64,000 nt of DNA from Niveibacterium sp. SC-1 (GTDB lineage: Bacteria > Pseudomonadota > Gammaproteobacteria > Burkholderiales > Rhodocyclaceae): assembly GCF_038235435.1 (NCBI RefSeq), contig NZ_CP151275.1:2666001-2730000 (forward strand), read 5' to 3'. A program made the translations under genes and the position numbers. The notes under the pieces are model-generated. The model made no database searches and had not been told where the DNA came from. It worked only from the letters and a program-made list of their open reading frames with translations. Below, piece after piece: positions 18,754-27,276 of this stretch (the stretch's first letter is position 1; each line of letters begins with the position of its first letter).

Positions 18754-19823
18754 TTCTTCTTGATGTTGCCGTCGGCGTCGTACTCGTCCCAGTAGTTCTC
18801 AAGCTTCAGGTCATGCAGGGCCTGATTCAGGTACTTGGGTTCGATCCAGCCATCGAGGCTCACCGGGCGACGGATCAGCTTGAAGCGCTGGGATTCGTCG
18901 ATCGCCTTCTGCAGGCTGGCCTTGTAGTAGTCGTCGAGCAGCGGGTTGTTGCGCTCCTTGAGGGTATAGCCATCCCAGCTCTTCACGAAGTCGCCATAGG
19001 GCGTGGCTCCTGCAGCGCCCCAGTACTTGAAGACCTGATCGCGGTTCTTCTCCTCGGAGGCCCACTGCGTTGCCTTGACCAGCGCGGTGACGACCTTCTG
19101 CACGGTGGCCGGATACTTCTGCTCGAATTCCTCCGAGACCCAGAAGGTCCCCACGCTGGTGACCTTCGGGTCGCGCTTGATCTCGAACAGCACCTTGGCG
19201 ATACCACGTGCCTGCAGATCGAAAGGCGTAGTGATGTAGCCGTCGATGTCCTTGGTCGCCAGCGCCGCCTTGGCGGTGTCGGTGTTCATCGAGAGGACCT
19301 TGAACTCCTTCTCCTGGAGGTTGTACTTCTCCAGCACGCGGTTGAGCGTGAGCTGGCCCGCCGTGCCCTTGAACACGCCGATACGCTTGCCCTTGAGGTC
19401 GGCGAGCGACTGCGCGTTCGAATCCGAAGGCACCACGAAGTAGGTGTTGCCGAAGCGGCCCAGCGCCGCGACGATCTTGTGCTTGAGACCGGTGGAGCGG
19501 CCCACGATCAGCGGCAGGTCGCCGTGGTAGGCGAAGTCGATCAGGTTGCTGGCGAAGGCCTCGTTGGTGGCCGGGCCGGCACCGGGGAAGAAGTTCCAGG
19601 TGACCTTGATGTTGTCTTCCTTCAACTCCTTCTCGATCGCACCGAGCTGGTGGGCGATCGCGAGCGTGGTGCCGGAACCCAGCGGCCGGCCGCCGGTGCC
19701 CGCCCCCGAGAACGCGATGCGGATTTCGGTCGGCTTGGCCTGTGCGTAGGCGAAGGTGGCGGTGCCAAGGAGGCTGAAGGCGCCAAGCGCGAAGGCCGCA
19801 GCGCGAAGAATCGTTCTTCTCAT
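18750..19823 (-). CDS. ABC transporter substrate-binding protein 2, SsuA/TauA-like
   Basis: A 357-residue periplasmic protein with a signal peptide ending FAYAQA. Family segments are EIRIAFSGAGTGGRPLGSG, VTWNFFPGAGPATNEA, IDFAYHGDLPLIVGR, LKGKRIGVFKGTAGQLTLNRVL and LSMNTDTAKAAL. The C-terminal DGWIEPKY...LKLENYWDEYDADG matches binding protein 1, showing common origin. The ATG at MRRTILRAA was chosen because it begins a classical signal peptide; the longer frame overlaps the porin gene. Two binding proteins suggest two related ligands, or high- and low-affinity forms. Confidence 0.9.
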   Translation of the reverse strand: MRRTILRAAAFALGAFSLLGTATFAYAQAKPTEIRIAFSGAGTGGRPLGSGTTLAIAHQLGAIEKELKEDNIKVTWNFFPGAGPATNEAFASNLIDFAYHGDLPLIVGRSTGLKHKIVAALGRFGNTYFVVPSDSNAQSLADLKGKRIGVFKGTAGQLTLNRVLEKYNLQEKEFKVLSMNTDTAKAALATKDIDGYITTPFDLQARGIAKVLFEIKRDPKVTSVGTFWVSEEFEQKYPATVQKVVTALVKATQWASEEKNRDQVFKYWGAAGATPYGDFVKSWDGYTLKERNNPLLDDYYKASLQKAIDESQRFKLIRRPVSLDGWIEPKYLNQALHDLKLENYWDEYDADGNIKKK

Positions 19824-19861
19824 GAATGCTCTCTCTGTCTTGAAGGAATGTCGGTGCGCGC

Positions 19862-21304
19862 TCAGAAGCCGAACTGGAACTGGGCCAGGTATTCGGCGTA
19901 GCTCTTCTTGGCGGCGTCCTGGAAGTCGTAGTAGCTCGCGTTGAGCTGGAACTTGGTGGTCTCGGCGAAGAAGACGTTGAAGCCGGCCGTGGTGATGGTC
20001 GTGCCGTCCTTCTGCTTGCTGCTGTCGGGGTCGTAGTCGTCCCAACGCAGGAAGGCCTGGTAGGACTTGGGCCACCAGTCGTCGTACTTGCCCTGTGCGC
20101 GGAAGCCCTTCACCCACTGTTCGCCCAGCGTGTAGAAGAGCGTCACGTACTGACCCACGCTCTTGATGTCCGGCCCGATGCGCGTGCCAGTGAGGCTCGC
20201 GTCCTTGCCCTGTGAGTATTCGTAGGTGATGCCGAAGGGATCGTGGTTGTAGTAGACGTCGAAGCCCAGGCGATCGCTCTTGCCCTGGTTGATCACGTTG
20301 GTGCCGCTGATCAGGTTCTTCGTGCCCTTGTAATAGGAGGCGCCGATCTTCAGTTCGCGGAACAGGCTGTAGTAGTCGACCGGCAGGGTGAAGGCGGCAC
20401 GCGCGATCCAGTCCTTGTCGCCGTTGTCATCCGACTTGTTGGGGCCGTTGCCATTCATCACGCCGATCGCGTATTCGAGCAGCGGCGCGCGGTAGTTGAA
20501 GCCGTAGTCGACATAGGGCTCGTAGTCACCACGCACGATCAGGCCGATCTGCCGGTTGCCGACGCCCTGGCCGTTGAGGAACTGCGCGGAGTTGATGACC
20601 GGCCGCAGTTCTTCGCCCACCTGTGCTTCGAGACCGAAGGGAATCTGCTGCTGGCCCAGCGTGATCGTGAGCTTGGGATCTTCCAGGCCGGTCAGCGTCG
20701 GGAAAGGGCTGTAGCGCAGGTAAGCGTCGGTGACGTTGAAGTTGCTGTTGTTGCTCACCGGCGAGGTCTTCGCGTAGGCAAAGGCCAGGCGGTAATCGAG
20801 GTTCTTGCCCTCGGAATAGTCGCGATACAGGCTGCCGGAGAAATTGAGTGTCGCCGACGGGACGTCGAAACCCGAATTGCGGTTGGCCGCCGGCGTGGTG
20901 GTGCCCGAGGTGGTGCCCGCGTCCTGGTAGGAAAAGCGCGCCGCGATCGTGCCGCCGATGGTGGTGCCGCGGGTGGTCAGCGCGGTCTTGGTCTCGCGGT
21001 TGCGCTGCTGCTCGTACTTGTAGTTCTCGAGGTCGGCGCGGATGCCGTCAAGATCCTCTTGCGTTGCAGGACGCTGCACCGAGGAGCCCGTTTGCGCGGC
21101 CAGCGCCTCGGCGCCCGTGGGCGGCGCGACTTGCTGGGTCGCGCCCTTGGCAGCGGAGGTCTCCTTGAGTTGCTGCTGCAAACCTTCCACTGCGCGCTGC
21201 AAGGCCTGGATCTGCTGTTGTAGTTCTTCAGTGGTGGGGGCGGCGTGGGCGGCGCTCGCGAGCGCAAAAAGCCCCGCGCCCAGCCAGTACTTGCTGGTCG
21301 ACAT
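19862..21304 (-). CDS. OprP/OprO-like outer-membrane porin
   Basis: A 480-residue protein with a signal peptide (ending ASAAHA), then a short coiled-coil segment (TTEELQQQIQALQRAVEGLQQQLKET) and a beta-barrel with alternating aromatic strands. It ends in Phe (AQFQFGF), the signal for outer-membrane barrel assembly. Segments such as LTITLGQQQIPFGLEAQVGEELRPVINSAQF resemble the phosphate-selective porin O/P family, many of which carry anions other than phosphate. It is 38 bases upstream of binding protein 2. It probably provides outer-membrane passage for the same anionic substrate as the ABC system. Confidence 0.85.
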   Translation of the reverse strand: MSTSKYWLGAGLFALASAAHAAPTTEELQQQIQALQRAVEGLQQQLKETSAAKGATQQVAPPTGAEALAAQTGSSVQRPATQEDLDGIRADLENYKYEQQRNRETKTALTTRGTTIGGTIAARFSYQDAGTTSGTTTPAANRNSGFDVPSATLNFSGSLYRDYSEGKNLDYRLAFAYAKTSPVSNNSNFNVTDAYLRYSPFPTLTGLEDPKLTITLGQQQIPFGLEAQVGEELRPVINSAQFLNGQGVGNRQIGLIVRGDYEPYVDYGFNYRAPLLEYAIGVMNGNGPNKSDDNGDKDWIARAAFTLPVDYYSLFRELKIGASYYKGTKNLISGTNVINQGKSDRLGFDVYYNHDPFGITYEYSQGKDASLTGTRIGPDIKSVGQYVTLFYTLGEQWVKGFRAQGKYDDWWPKSYQAFLRWDDYDPDSSKQKDGTTITTAGFNVFFAETTKFQLNASYYDFQDAAKKSYAEYLAQFQFGF

Positions 21305-21384
21305 CAAAAGAAACTCCCTGGGGATTTGTGAGGGGCGCCGGCCTGCGATGGGCCGGCGCGATGAAGCGAACGGACTCGAACGGG

Positions 21385-22929
21385 TCAGGCAGCAGCCTTC
21401 CCGGCCGCAGCGGCCTTCTGCAGCTTGGCTTCCACCTGGGTGCCCTTGAAGAAGTCCGGGTTGTTGGCGGTGTAGAAGCGGTAGGGGTTGTCGAAGACGA
21501 GCGCCTTGAAGTCCTCGGCGCTGATCACGCCCTCCTCCACCAGGTCCCAGGTCTCGGCCAGGGTCTCGGTGAGTTCCGGCACGTCCCAATGCCCCGTGTC
21601 GGAGGACCAGTAGGCATTGAGCTTCACGCCCAGCGGATTGACCCTGGTGTTGAAGGCCGCCGCGACGGTGCGGTCGTCGGCCTCGTTGCCGAGGTAGAAG
21701 TTGTTCACGAAGCGGTCGCGGATGTCCTCGACGGACTCGATGCCGGCGAGCGCGAAGTCGTCGATCTCTTCCGGCTTCTGCGCCTGGGTGCGGCTCTGGC
21801 GGGTGATGCCGAAGGCCAGCTCGGCGATCTCGTCCTTGCTGTATTCCTTGCCGCGGAAGAGATCCTTGCCGTACTCCTGGTAGAGCGCGTTGATCAGCTC
21901 CTTGTCGAGGAAGGCCGGATCGTAGTTGTGCACCGACTCGCGGTTGCGCTTGTCGAAGCGGTCGATCAAGTGCGCATACACGTTCGCCGCCCAGGCCGCG
22001 CCGCCTTCGAGCAGACCCACCCGCAACTGGGGGAAGCGCCGCGTGACGCCGCCGAAGAACAACGACTTCGCCAGCGCCTCGTTCGCATCGGCGAAGTGGC
22101 CGATGTGGTTGTTCATGTAGTTGCTGATCGAGGCGCGTGAGCTCCAGCCCTGGCTACCCGAGTGGGTGGTCGGGTTCACGCCCAGTTCGATCACCTTCTT
22201 CCAGAACGGGTCGTAGTCGTGCTCGCTATCGAGTCCGTAGAAGTCCAGCCAGTGCGCGTGATGGCCGATCTCGGGGTGATGCTTGAACGGATACTTGTCG
22301 GCCACTGACTTCACCGGCCGGCGGATCGCGCCGGGGATGATGATGGTGTTGAAGCCCAGCGTCTTGACTGCGAACTCGACTTCTTCGATGCCTTCTTCCG
22401 GTGTGTGCAGCGGGATGCTGGCCACGGGCGAGAGGCGGTCGCGGTACTTGGCGTAGACGTCGGCGTGGTAGTGGTTGATCGCGCGCGCCAGCGAGCGACG
22501 CAGGTCTTCACGGCCAGAGTTGTGCGGAAAGAGCGCGATGTTCGGATACAGCACGGCGTAGTCCGTGCCCTGCTCTTCCAGACGCTCATAGAGCAGCGAA
22601 GGCAAGGACACAGTCGCAAGGTCGTAGCTGTTCTTGGTGTTGAGGATCCAGAAGGCCGGACGATGGAAGCGCTTCTCGCGGCGCTCCGCGGGCGAAAGGT
22701 TGTACCAGGCCGAGGTCGCGTAGTTCAGGCCGCGGTCAACATGCTTGCGGAACTCGTCGACGATCTTCGTGCCGCCGTACTGGGCGATGTAGTCCTCGAG
22801 CAGCGGCGCGAACTCCACGGTGTGCACATCGTTGTCGATCACCGGGTAGTCCAGATTGGCCTTCACCTTCGCAGATCGCGAATCCTTGCGTTGCAGGCCG
22901 GGGATGTTTGCGGGCAGACGGGCGGTCAT
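21385..22929 (-). CDS. Amidohydrolase-family metal-dependent hydrolase
   Basis: A 514-residue TIM-barrel hydrolase of the amidohydrolase-related group (PF04909 style), cytoplasmic. The N-terminal metal motif is VIDNDVHTVEF, then PHNSGREDLRRSLARAINHYHAD, IPLHTPEEGIEEVEFAVKTLGFNTIIIPG, and NPTTHSGSQGW with a likely metal His; a late SSDTGHWDVPE supplies the catalytic Asp region. Such proteins include decarboxylases and C-N or ester hydrolases. It is the first gene of the uptake operon, so it probably processes the transported compound or a close derivative. The ATG at MTARLPANIPG is preceded by GAGAGGAGAAG, a strong ribosome site. The exact reaction is unknown. Confidence 0.85.
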   Translation of the reverse strand: MTARLPANIPGLQRKDSRSAKVKANLDYPVIDNDVHTVEFAPLLEDYIAQYGGTKIVDEFRKHVDRGLNYATSAWYNLSPAERREKRFHRPAFWILNTKNSYDLATVSLPSLLYERLEEQGTDYAVLYPNIALFPHNSGREDLRRSLARAINHYHADVYAKYRDRLSPVASIPLHTPEEGIEEVEFAVKTLGFNTIIIPGAIRRPVKSVADKYPFKHHPEIGHHAHWLDFYGLDSEHDYDPFWKKVIELGVNPTTHSGSQGWSSRASISNYMNNHIGHFADANEALAKSLFFGGVTRRFPQLRVGLLEGGAAWAANVYAHLIDRFDKRNRESVHNYDPAFLDKELINALYQEYGKDLFRGKEYSKDEIAELAFGITRQSRTQAQKPEEIDDFALAGIESVEDIRDRFVNNFYLGNEADDRTVAAAFNTRVNPLGVKLNAYWSSDTGHWDVPELTETLAETWDLVEEGVISAEDFKALVFDNPYRFYTANNPDFFKGTQVEAKLQKAAAAGKAAA

Positions 22930-22987
22930 GAAAACGCTTCTCCTCTCACGTTGGCGCACTGAACGGCGCACTCACGGAAAGGCAATT

Positions 22988-23003
22988 AGCGAAAGCCGTG
23001 CCA
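22988..23003 (-). promoter_or_regulatory. Possible sigma-54 promoter of the uptake operon
   Basis: On the minus strand this reads TGGCACGGCTTTCGCT, i.e. TGGCAC, five bases, TCGCT. The -24 element is perfect, and the -12 element differs from TTGC by one base. It lies 59 bases upstream of the amidohydrolase ATG, a usual distance. No sigma-54 activator gene is adjacent. Confidence 0.4.
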
Positions 23004-23212
23004 CTCGTTTTATTTCGTTATTTCAATAACTTGCGAACTTTTCTGCGCAAACTCTTCTGCACGATCCCACGCAGCCCTGCTGCAATCCACACACGCAGGA
23101 AGTTCTGCGCGGGTACCGTCTATACATATATCTGTGTCATGGCCCGCGGCCCCTGAGAGTCGACGGAATTGAGAGGCACCGAATGCCTCTTCCACAGCAA
23201 GAAGGCTCAACG

Positions 23213-23617
23213 ATGAACTACACCCTGCGTCCTGTCGGATACCTGCGCTCCGACCTGCGAACCGTGGCGGACGCGCCGCGGCAAGGAGATGAAGGTGCCC
23301 CCGACGCCTGGCTGGAGATCGACGCAACCTATGCGGCCGCCTTGAGCGGTGTGCAGGTCGGCGATGCACTCGTCGTCATTTCCTGGCTGCATCTGGCGCA
23401 ACGCGAGGTGCTGGAGGTGCACCCGCGCGGCGATCCGGCGAATCCGCTCACCGGCGTCTTCGCCACCCGGTCTCCGCATCGTCCCAATCCGCTGGGGCTT
23501 CACCGCGTCATGGTGCGCGCGCTGGAGGGCACCCGTCTGCGCATCGGCCCGATCGAGACCATCGACGGCACGCCCGTCGTGGATATCAAGCCGGTTCTGG
23601 GCGCGGACGGAAGCTGA
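23213..23617 (+). CDS. TsaA/TrmO-like SAM-dependent methyltransferase
   Basis: A 134-residue single-domain protein of the TrmO (VirR/YaeB) family, beta-barrel methyltransferases. TrmO N6-methylates t6A37 in threonine tRNA. The family signature is clear: FATRSPHRPNPLGLHRV followed by DGTPVVDIKPV. The E. coli enzyme is about 235 residues with a C-terminal domain; this short form has only the core, so the substrate may differ. The ATG at MNYTLRPVGYL was chosen by family alignment. It is divergent from the uptake operon across a 283-base gap and appears monocistronic. Confidence 0.85.
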   Translation: MNYTLRPVGYLRSDLRTVADAPRQGDEGAPDAWLEIDATYAAALSGVQVGDALVVISWLHLAQREVLEVHPRGDPANPLTGVFATRSPHRPNPLGLHRVMVRALEGTRLRIGPIETIDGTPVVDIKPVLGADGS

Positions 23618-23854
23618 ATCCGTCCTCCGCCTCCGGCAACGCGCGCCGGACCATCGACCGGACCCAGCCCATTGGCACGGCGAACAACAGGCCCGAAGCC
23701 TTGTAACAAAGCAAGCGCTGCCGCTGCAGCCGTGTTTCCCCGGCGCCACAAACGCTTGAAATTCCTTGGTTGGCCGCGCAGAGCTACCTAGACTCACGCC
23801 GCTTTGCCCGACAGTCTTGGCGAAGCCTATTTGCGGCCATAAAGGGAGTCAGTC

Positions 23855-24355
23855 ATGTACAAAAAAGTGTTTGCTACAGCCGCCTTGTTGATCGCCCTGC
23901 CCGCCTCCGCGGCGGAATTTGTGGTCGATGACGCGACGGCCAACCCGCCTCCCGACGCTGAGCAGCTGATGCAGCAGTTCAGGGAAGATCTGCTGGCCAA
24001 GCGGGCCGAGGTCATGGCCAAGGGCCTCACCCTTACGGCCGAACAGGCGGCCAAGTTCTGGCCGGCCTTCGAGCAGTTCCAGAAGGAGCAGGCGCTGATC
24101 ACCGACGCGCAACTGCGCGCCTCGCTCAAATACGGCAAGAACTTCCAGCACATCAGCGACGCTGAAGCCACCGAGTATGTGAAAGCCCTGCTCGCGCGCG
24201 ACGCGAACATCAATGCCCTGCGCCAGAAGTGGCTCGGCAAGTTCCAGAAGCTCGTGCCGCCCAAGGTCGCCGCGCGCGCAATCCAGCTCGATCGCCGCCT
24301 GGGTCTGGTCGGGCAGATCGAGATTTCGGCCCGCATGCCGCTGGTGGAACAGTAA
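23855..24355 (+). CDS. Secreted LTxxQ-like periplasmic protein
   Basis: A 166-residue protein with a Sec signal peptide (MYKKVFATAALLIALPASAA). The mature part is almost all helical and charged, with LTLTAEQAAKFWPAFEQFQKEQ, which resembles the LTxxQ repeat of Spy/CpxP periplasmic chaperone-like proteins. It has no cysteine. The start is fixed by the signal peptide. A second small exported protein gene follows in the same direction after 106 bases, so the two may be linked. A stress-response role is inferred from the motif only. Confidence 0.7.
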   Translation: MYKKVFATAALLIALPASAAEFVVDDATANPPPDAEQLMQQFREDLLAKRAEVMAKGLTLTAEQAAKFWPAFEQFQKEQALITDAQLRASLKYGKNFQHISDAEATEYVKALLARDANINALRQKWLGKFQKLVPPKVAARAIQLDRRLGLVGQIEISARMPLVEQ

Positions 24356-24461
24356 CTCCTGTCCGTTCGCCCCGCTCCCGCCCCATGCCCAACGGGCCGT
24401 GGCAGGACTACCCCGGTTAAGCGCGGCGCGTCTGTCGTCGCGTGCAAGAGGAAGCAAGACA

Positions 24462-24887
24462 ATGAAAACCATCCATCTCGCAGGCCTGCTGGGCGCGCTG
24501 CTTTGCTGCGCAAGCCATGCCGATGAACTGAAACTGCCCCAGACCTCGGCCGACTACCGCAAGATCGCCGAGGACGCCGAGCGCGACCAGACGCCAGGCA
24601 CGCGCGGTGTCGTAGAGCGCGTCGTTGTGCTCAAGCACACCAGCAACCCCGGCCAGCATCCTTCCGCCAACGACCAGGCCGCCGAGTCCATCGCGGACCC
24701 GAACCTCGTCGCGACGCCGGCAATCCGGACGGGCGCCGCGCGCCCGAGCACGGGGCAGGAATACAAGGTGTCGGTGAAGTGGCCGGACGGCAAGCATCAG
24801 TTCTTCCGCGTCGGCGAAGACCCGCACCTGAAGAAGGGCGACCGCGTCGTGCTGGCCCAGGGCAAGCTGGTACACGTCACGCACTGA
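24462..24887 (+). CDS. Small secreted protein of unknown function
   Basis: A 141-residue protein with a signal peptide (MKTIHLAGLLGALLCCASHA). The mature part begins DELKLPQTSADYRKIAEDAERD, and the end, KVSVKWPDGKHQFFRVGEDPHLKKGDRVVL, looks like a small beta-barrel with a basic surface. I do not recognise the family. A GGAAGCAAGAC stretch before the ATG can serve as ribosome site. It is followed by a strong hairpin at 24935-24969. Confidence 0.65.
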   Translation: MKTIHLAGLLGALLCCASHADELKLPQTSADYRKIAEDAERDQTPGTRGVVERVVVLKHTSNPGQHPSANDQAAESIADPNLVATPAIRTGAARPSTGQEYKVSVKWPDGKHQFFRVGEDPHLKKGDRVVLAQGKLVHVTH

Positions 24888-24934
24888 GGCCGAGCCTCCG
24901 GCTCCCCGCGTGCGACGCGTGGCCGGATACGACC

Positions 24935-24969
24935 AACGACAGCGGGACCCCAAGGGTCCCGTTGTCGTT
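24935..24969. terminator. Bidirectional hairpin between convergent genes
   Basis: A 16-base stem (AACGACAGCGGGACCC against GGGTCCCGTTGTCGTT, one G-T wobble) closes a CAA loop. It lies between the convergent small secreted protein gene and the GH3 gene, the expected place for a shared terminator. No long T-run follows on either side. Confidence 0.65.
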
Positions 24970-25021
24970 CCTGCGGGCCGGGCGCCCTGTGGCGCGCCGG
25001 CGGTTGCACAGCGTTTGCAGC

Positions 25022-27040
25022 TCAGTAGCTCAGACCGAAGCCGAAGCCATAGAGCGGATTGGCGGTGTCGTGCGGGACGTCTTCCTTCTGCGCCTCCACC
25101 TCGGCCATCGAGGACGGCAGCTCGAAGGGCAGCTTGCCCTGCGGCTTGGCCTTGCCGGTCAGCACGTCAAAGAGCGCTTCGTCGCTGGCACCGAAGTTGG
25201 CCAGGATCGCGCTCGCCTTGTCCTGCACGTTCGTCAGGATCGCCGGGCGGTCCATGTACACCGTCACAATGGACTTCGGCACGCTGGCGGCGGCCTTGAT
25301 CGCTTCGTAGTCGGCGCTGCCATCCACGAAGGCGAGGCTACCCTCATGCTGGAAGGATCCGAACATGTAGTTCGGATGCAGGGTCTCGTAAGGTGTACTG
25401 ACCCGCAGGATCGCGACATCGGCCTCTTGCGGCGTCGCCACGACGGTGAAGCCATAGCTCTGCGCCACCGCCGCGGAAATGCCGTACAGCCATGCCTTCT
25501 GGCCGCTCGCCGCGAGCGGGAGCGTCGCCGCCTTGTTCTGCAGGAGCACCATCGCACGACGCTGCGCATCCAGCGCCTGGGCGCGGAAGTCGGCATTGCC
25601 CACGACGCTGGTGGCTTGCGCGGCGTCGACGAACGGCCGCTCGAACAGACCTTGCTGGAACTTCTGCAAGAGGACGCGATAAGCCGAGTCGTTCAGACGC
25701 TCCTCGCTGAGCAGGCCCTGCTGCACCGCCTGCACCAGGAATTCCGGCTCGGTGGCGCCGCCGAACTGGTCCATGCCCGCCTGTACCGACTTCACGTAGC
25801 GCTGCAGCTTGGTCGCAGTCTCCATGCCCCAGGGCGTGCCGAAGCCGATGAAGGACGGCCGCACACCGTCGGGCGTGCCGTTGATGCAGTTCGCATCGCA
25901 GTCGGAGGTGATGCCCCAGTCCGACAGGATCACGCCCTTGAAGCCATAGCGGCCCCGCAGCAGGTCGGTCAGTACGGCCTTGTTGAAGCCCGCGGCAACC
26001 GGCTCATCGATGGTGATGCCGTCCACCGTGACCGGCGCATCGGGATAGGCGTAGGTCGGCATCACCGATCCCACGTTCGCCGCGAACGCGCCTTCGAAGG
26101 GACGCACGTGGTACGCGAAGTTGCTGCCCGGGAAGGTGATGAAGCGACCGTAGTAGTTGTGGCCGTCAAAGCCCTTCTTCGAAGCGCCGTAGCCCACCCA
26201 GTGCTTGACGACCGCGACCACGCTGTTCTTCGTGATACCGCTCGCCCCCGCCTGGAAGCCTTCGATGTAGGCCTGCACCTGGGCCTTGGCCAGATCGGCG
26301 TCCTCGCCGAAGGTGCCGTTGACGCGCGACCAGCGCGGCTCTGTGGCGAGGTCCGCCTGCGGCGAGAGCGCCTGGGTGATCCCCACCGCGAGGTATTCCT
26401 GGCGCGCGATGTCACCGAAGCGACGGGTCAGCGCGGCGTCACCGATCGCCGCCAGACCCAGGGTCTCCGGCCACTGGGAGAAACCACTGCTGCCGGCACT
26501 GGCACCCAGCACGTACTGGAAGTGATTGCGCGGGTCCGAACTGATCGACACCGGGATACCCATCCGCGACTGCTCGGCGAGCGCCTGGATCTTGTTGTAC
26601 TGCTCCGCCATCACCTGCGGCGCGCCGCTCATGCGGGTGATGAAGGTGTTGATGAACTGGCCGGTGATCAGGGTATTGAGCGCATCGAGGTCGTAGGCCG
26701 CGCCGGTGCCTGCGCCCGTGGTGTCGTTCACCACGGGTGCCGTGCCGTGCATCATCAGGCCGGCCTTCTCGGCCAGCGTGAGGCGTCCGACCAGGTCCTT
26801 CGCACGCGCCTCGGGCGAAAGACGCCAGTCCTCGTAGGGATCGAGCTTGCCGTCCTTGTTCAGGTCCTTGAACCTGAGTCCGGACACGTTGAGGAGTGGC
26901 ACGCTGGTCGTGCCGAAATCGGGTTGGGTCATGGCGTTATCCTCGCTGCCGTCTCCGCAGCCGGCAAGGCCCAGCAACAGCGTGCTGCCGGCCAGGGCCA
27001 GCATTGGCGCACGCAGCGCCCGGCGGGGGGTGTCTCTCAT
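25022..27040 (-). CDS. Glycoside hydrolase family 3 lipoprotein
   Basis: A 672-residue exo-acting beta-glycosidase of family GH3, anchored by a lipid: signal peptide ending LLGLAGC with Cys28 as lipidation site. Residues 59-70 (DLNKDGKLDPYE) form an EF-hand/dockerin-like calcium loop just after the anchor, unusual in GH3. The GH3 core includes ISSDPRN, VVAVVKHWVGYG (Lys-His near 279), and ILSDWGITSD with the nucleophile Asp374. The C-terminal (alpha/beta)6 domain follows (RAMVLLQNKAATLPL) up to PLYGFGFGLSY. The ATG was chosen because it starts the signal peptide. A divergent AraC gene probably regulates it. The sugar is unknown. Confidence 0.92.
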   Translation of the reverse strand: MRDTPRRALRAPMLALAGSTLLLGLAGCGDGSEDNAMTQPDFGTTSVPLLNVSGLRFKDLNKDGKLDPYEDWRLSPEARAKDLVGRLTLAEKAGLMMHGTAPVVNDTTGAGTGAAYDLDALNTLITGQFINTFITRMSGAPQVMAEQYNKIQALAEQSRMGIPVSISSDPRNHFQYVLGASAGSSGFSQWPETLGLAAIGDAALTRRFGDIARQEYLAVGITQALSPQADLATEPRWSRVNGTFGEDADLAKAQVQAYIEGFQAGASGITKNSVVAVVKHWVGYGASKKGFDGHNYYGRFITFPGSNFAYHVRPFEGAFAANVGSVMPTYAYPDAPVTVDGITIDEPVAAGFNKAVLTDLLRGRYGFKGVILSDWGITSDCDANCINGTPDGVRPSFIGFGTPWGMETATKLQRYVKSVQAGMDQFGGATEPEFLVQAVQQGLLSEERLNDSAYRVLLQKFQQGLFERPFVDAAQATSVVGNADFRAQALDAQRRAMVLLQNKAATLPLAASGQKAWLYGISAAVAQSYGFTVVATPQEADVAILRVSTPYETLHPNYMFGSFQHEGSLAFVDGSADYEAIKAAASVPKSIVTVYMDRPAILTNVQDKASAILANFGASDEALFDVLTGKAKPQGKLPFELPSSMAEVEAQKEDVPHDTANPLYGFGFGLSY

Positions 27041-27276
27041 CGTTTGCTCCTCGTCTTTGTAGTCGGCCTGTATCCGGCCGGCACTGACTCTAGGCAAACG
27101 CTCGTCATGCCCTTTGACTCCCGGGAGCGCGTTTTTGACTTTCGGGTGCAACATCGATTCTGCGCTGCACCAAACCGCCGGGACCTCGAGGTAAACACGT
27201 TCACAATACGGGTCTACCCGAGGTCCCTCCCTGCCCCGCAGGAGGACCGCCCACCCATTTGTACCGGGAGGCCCCG

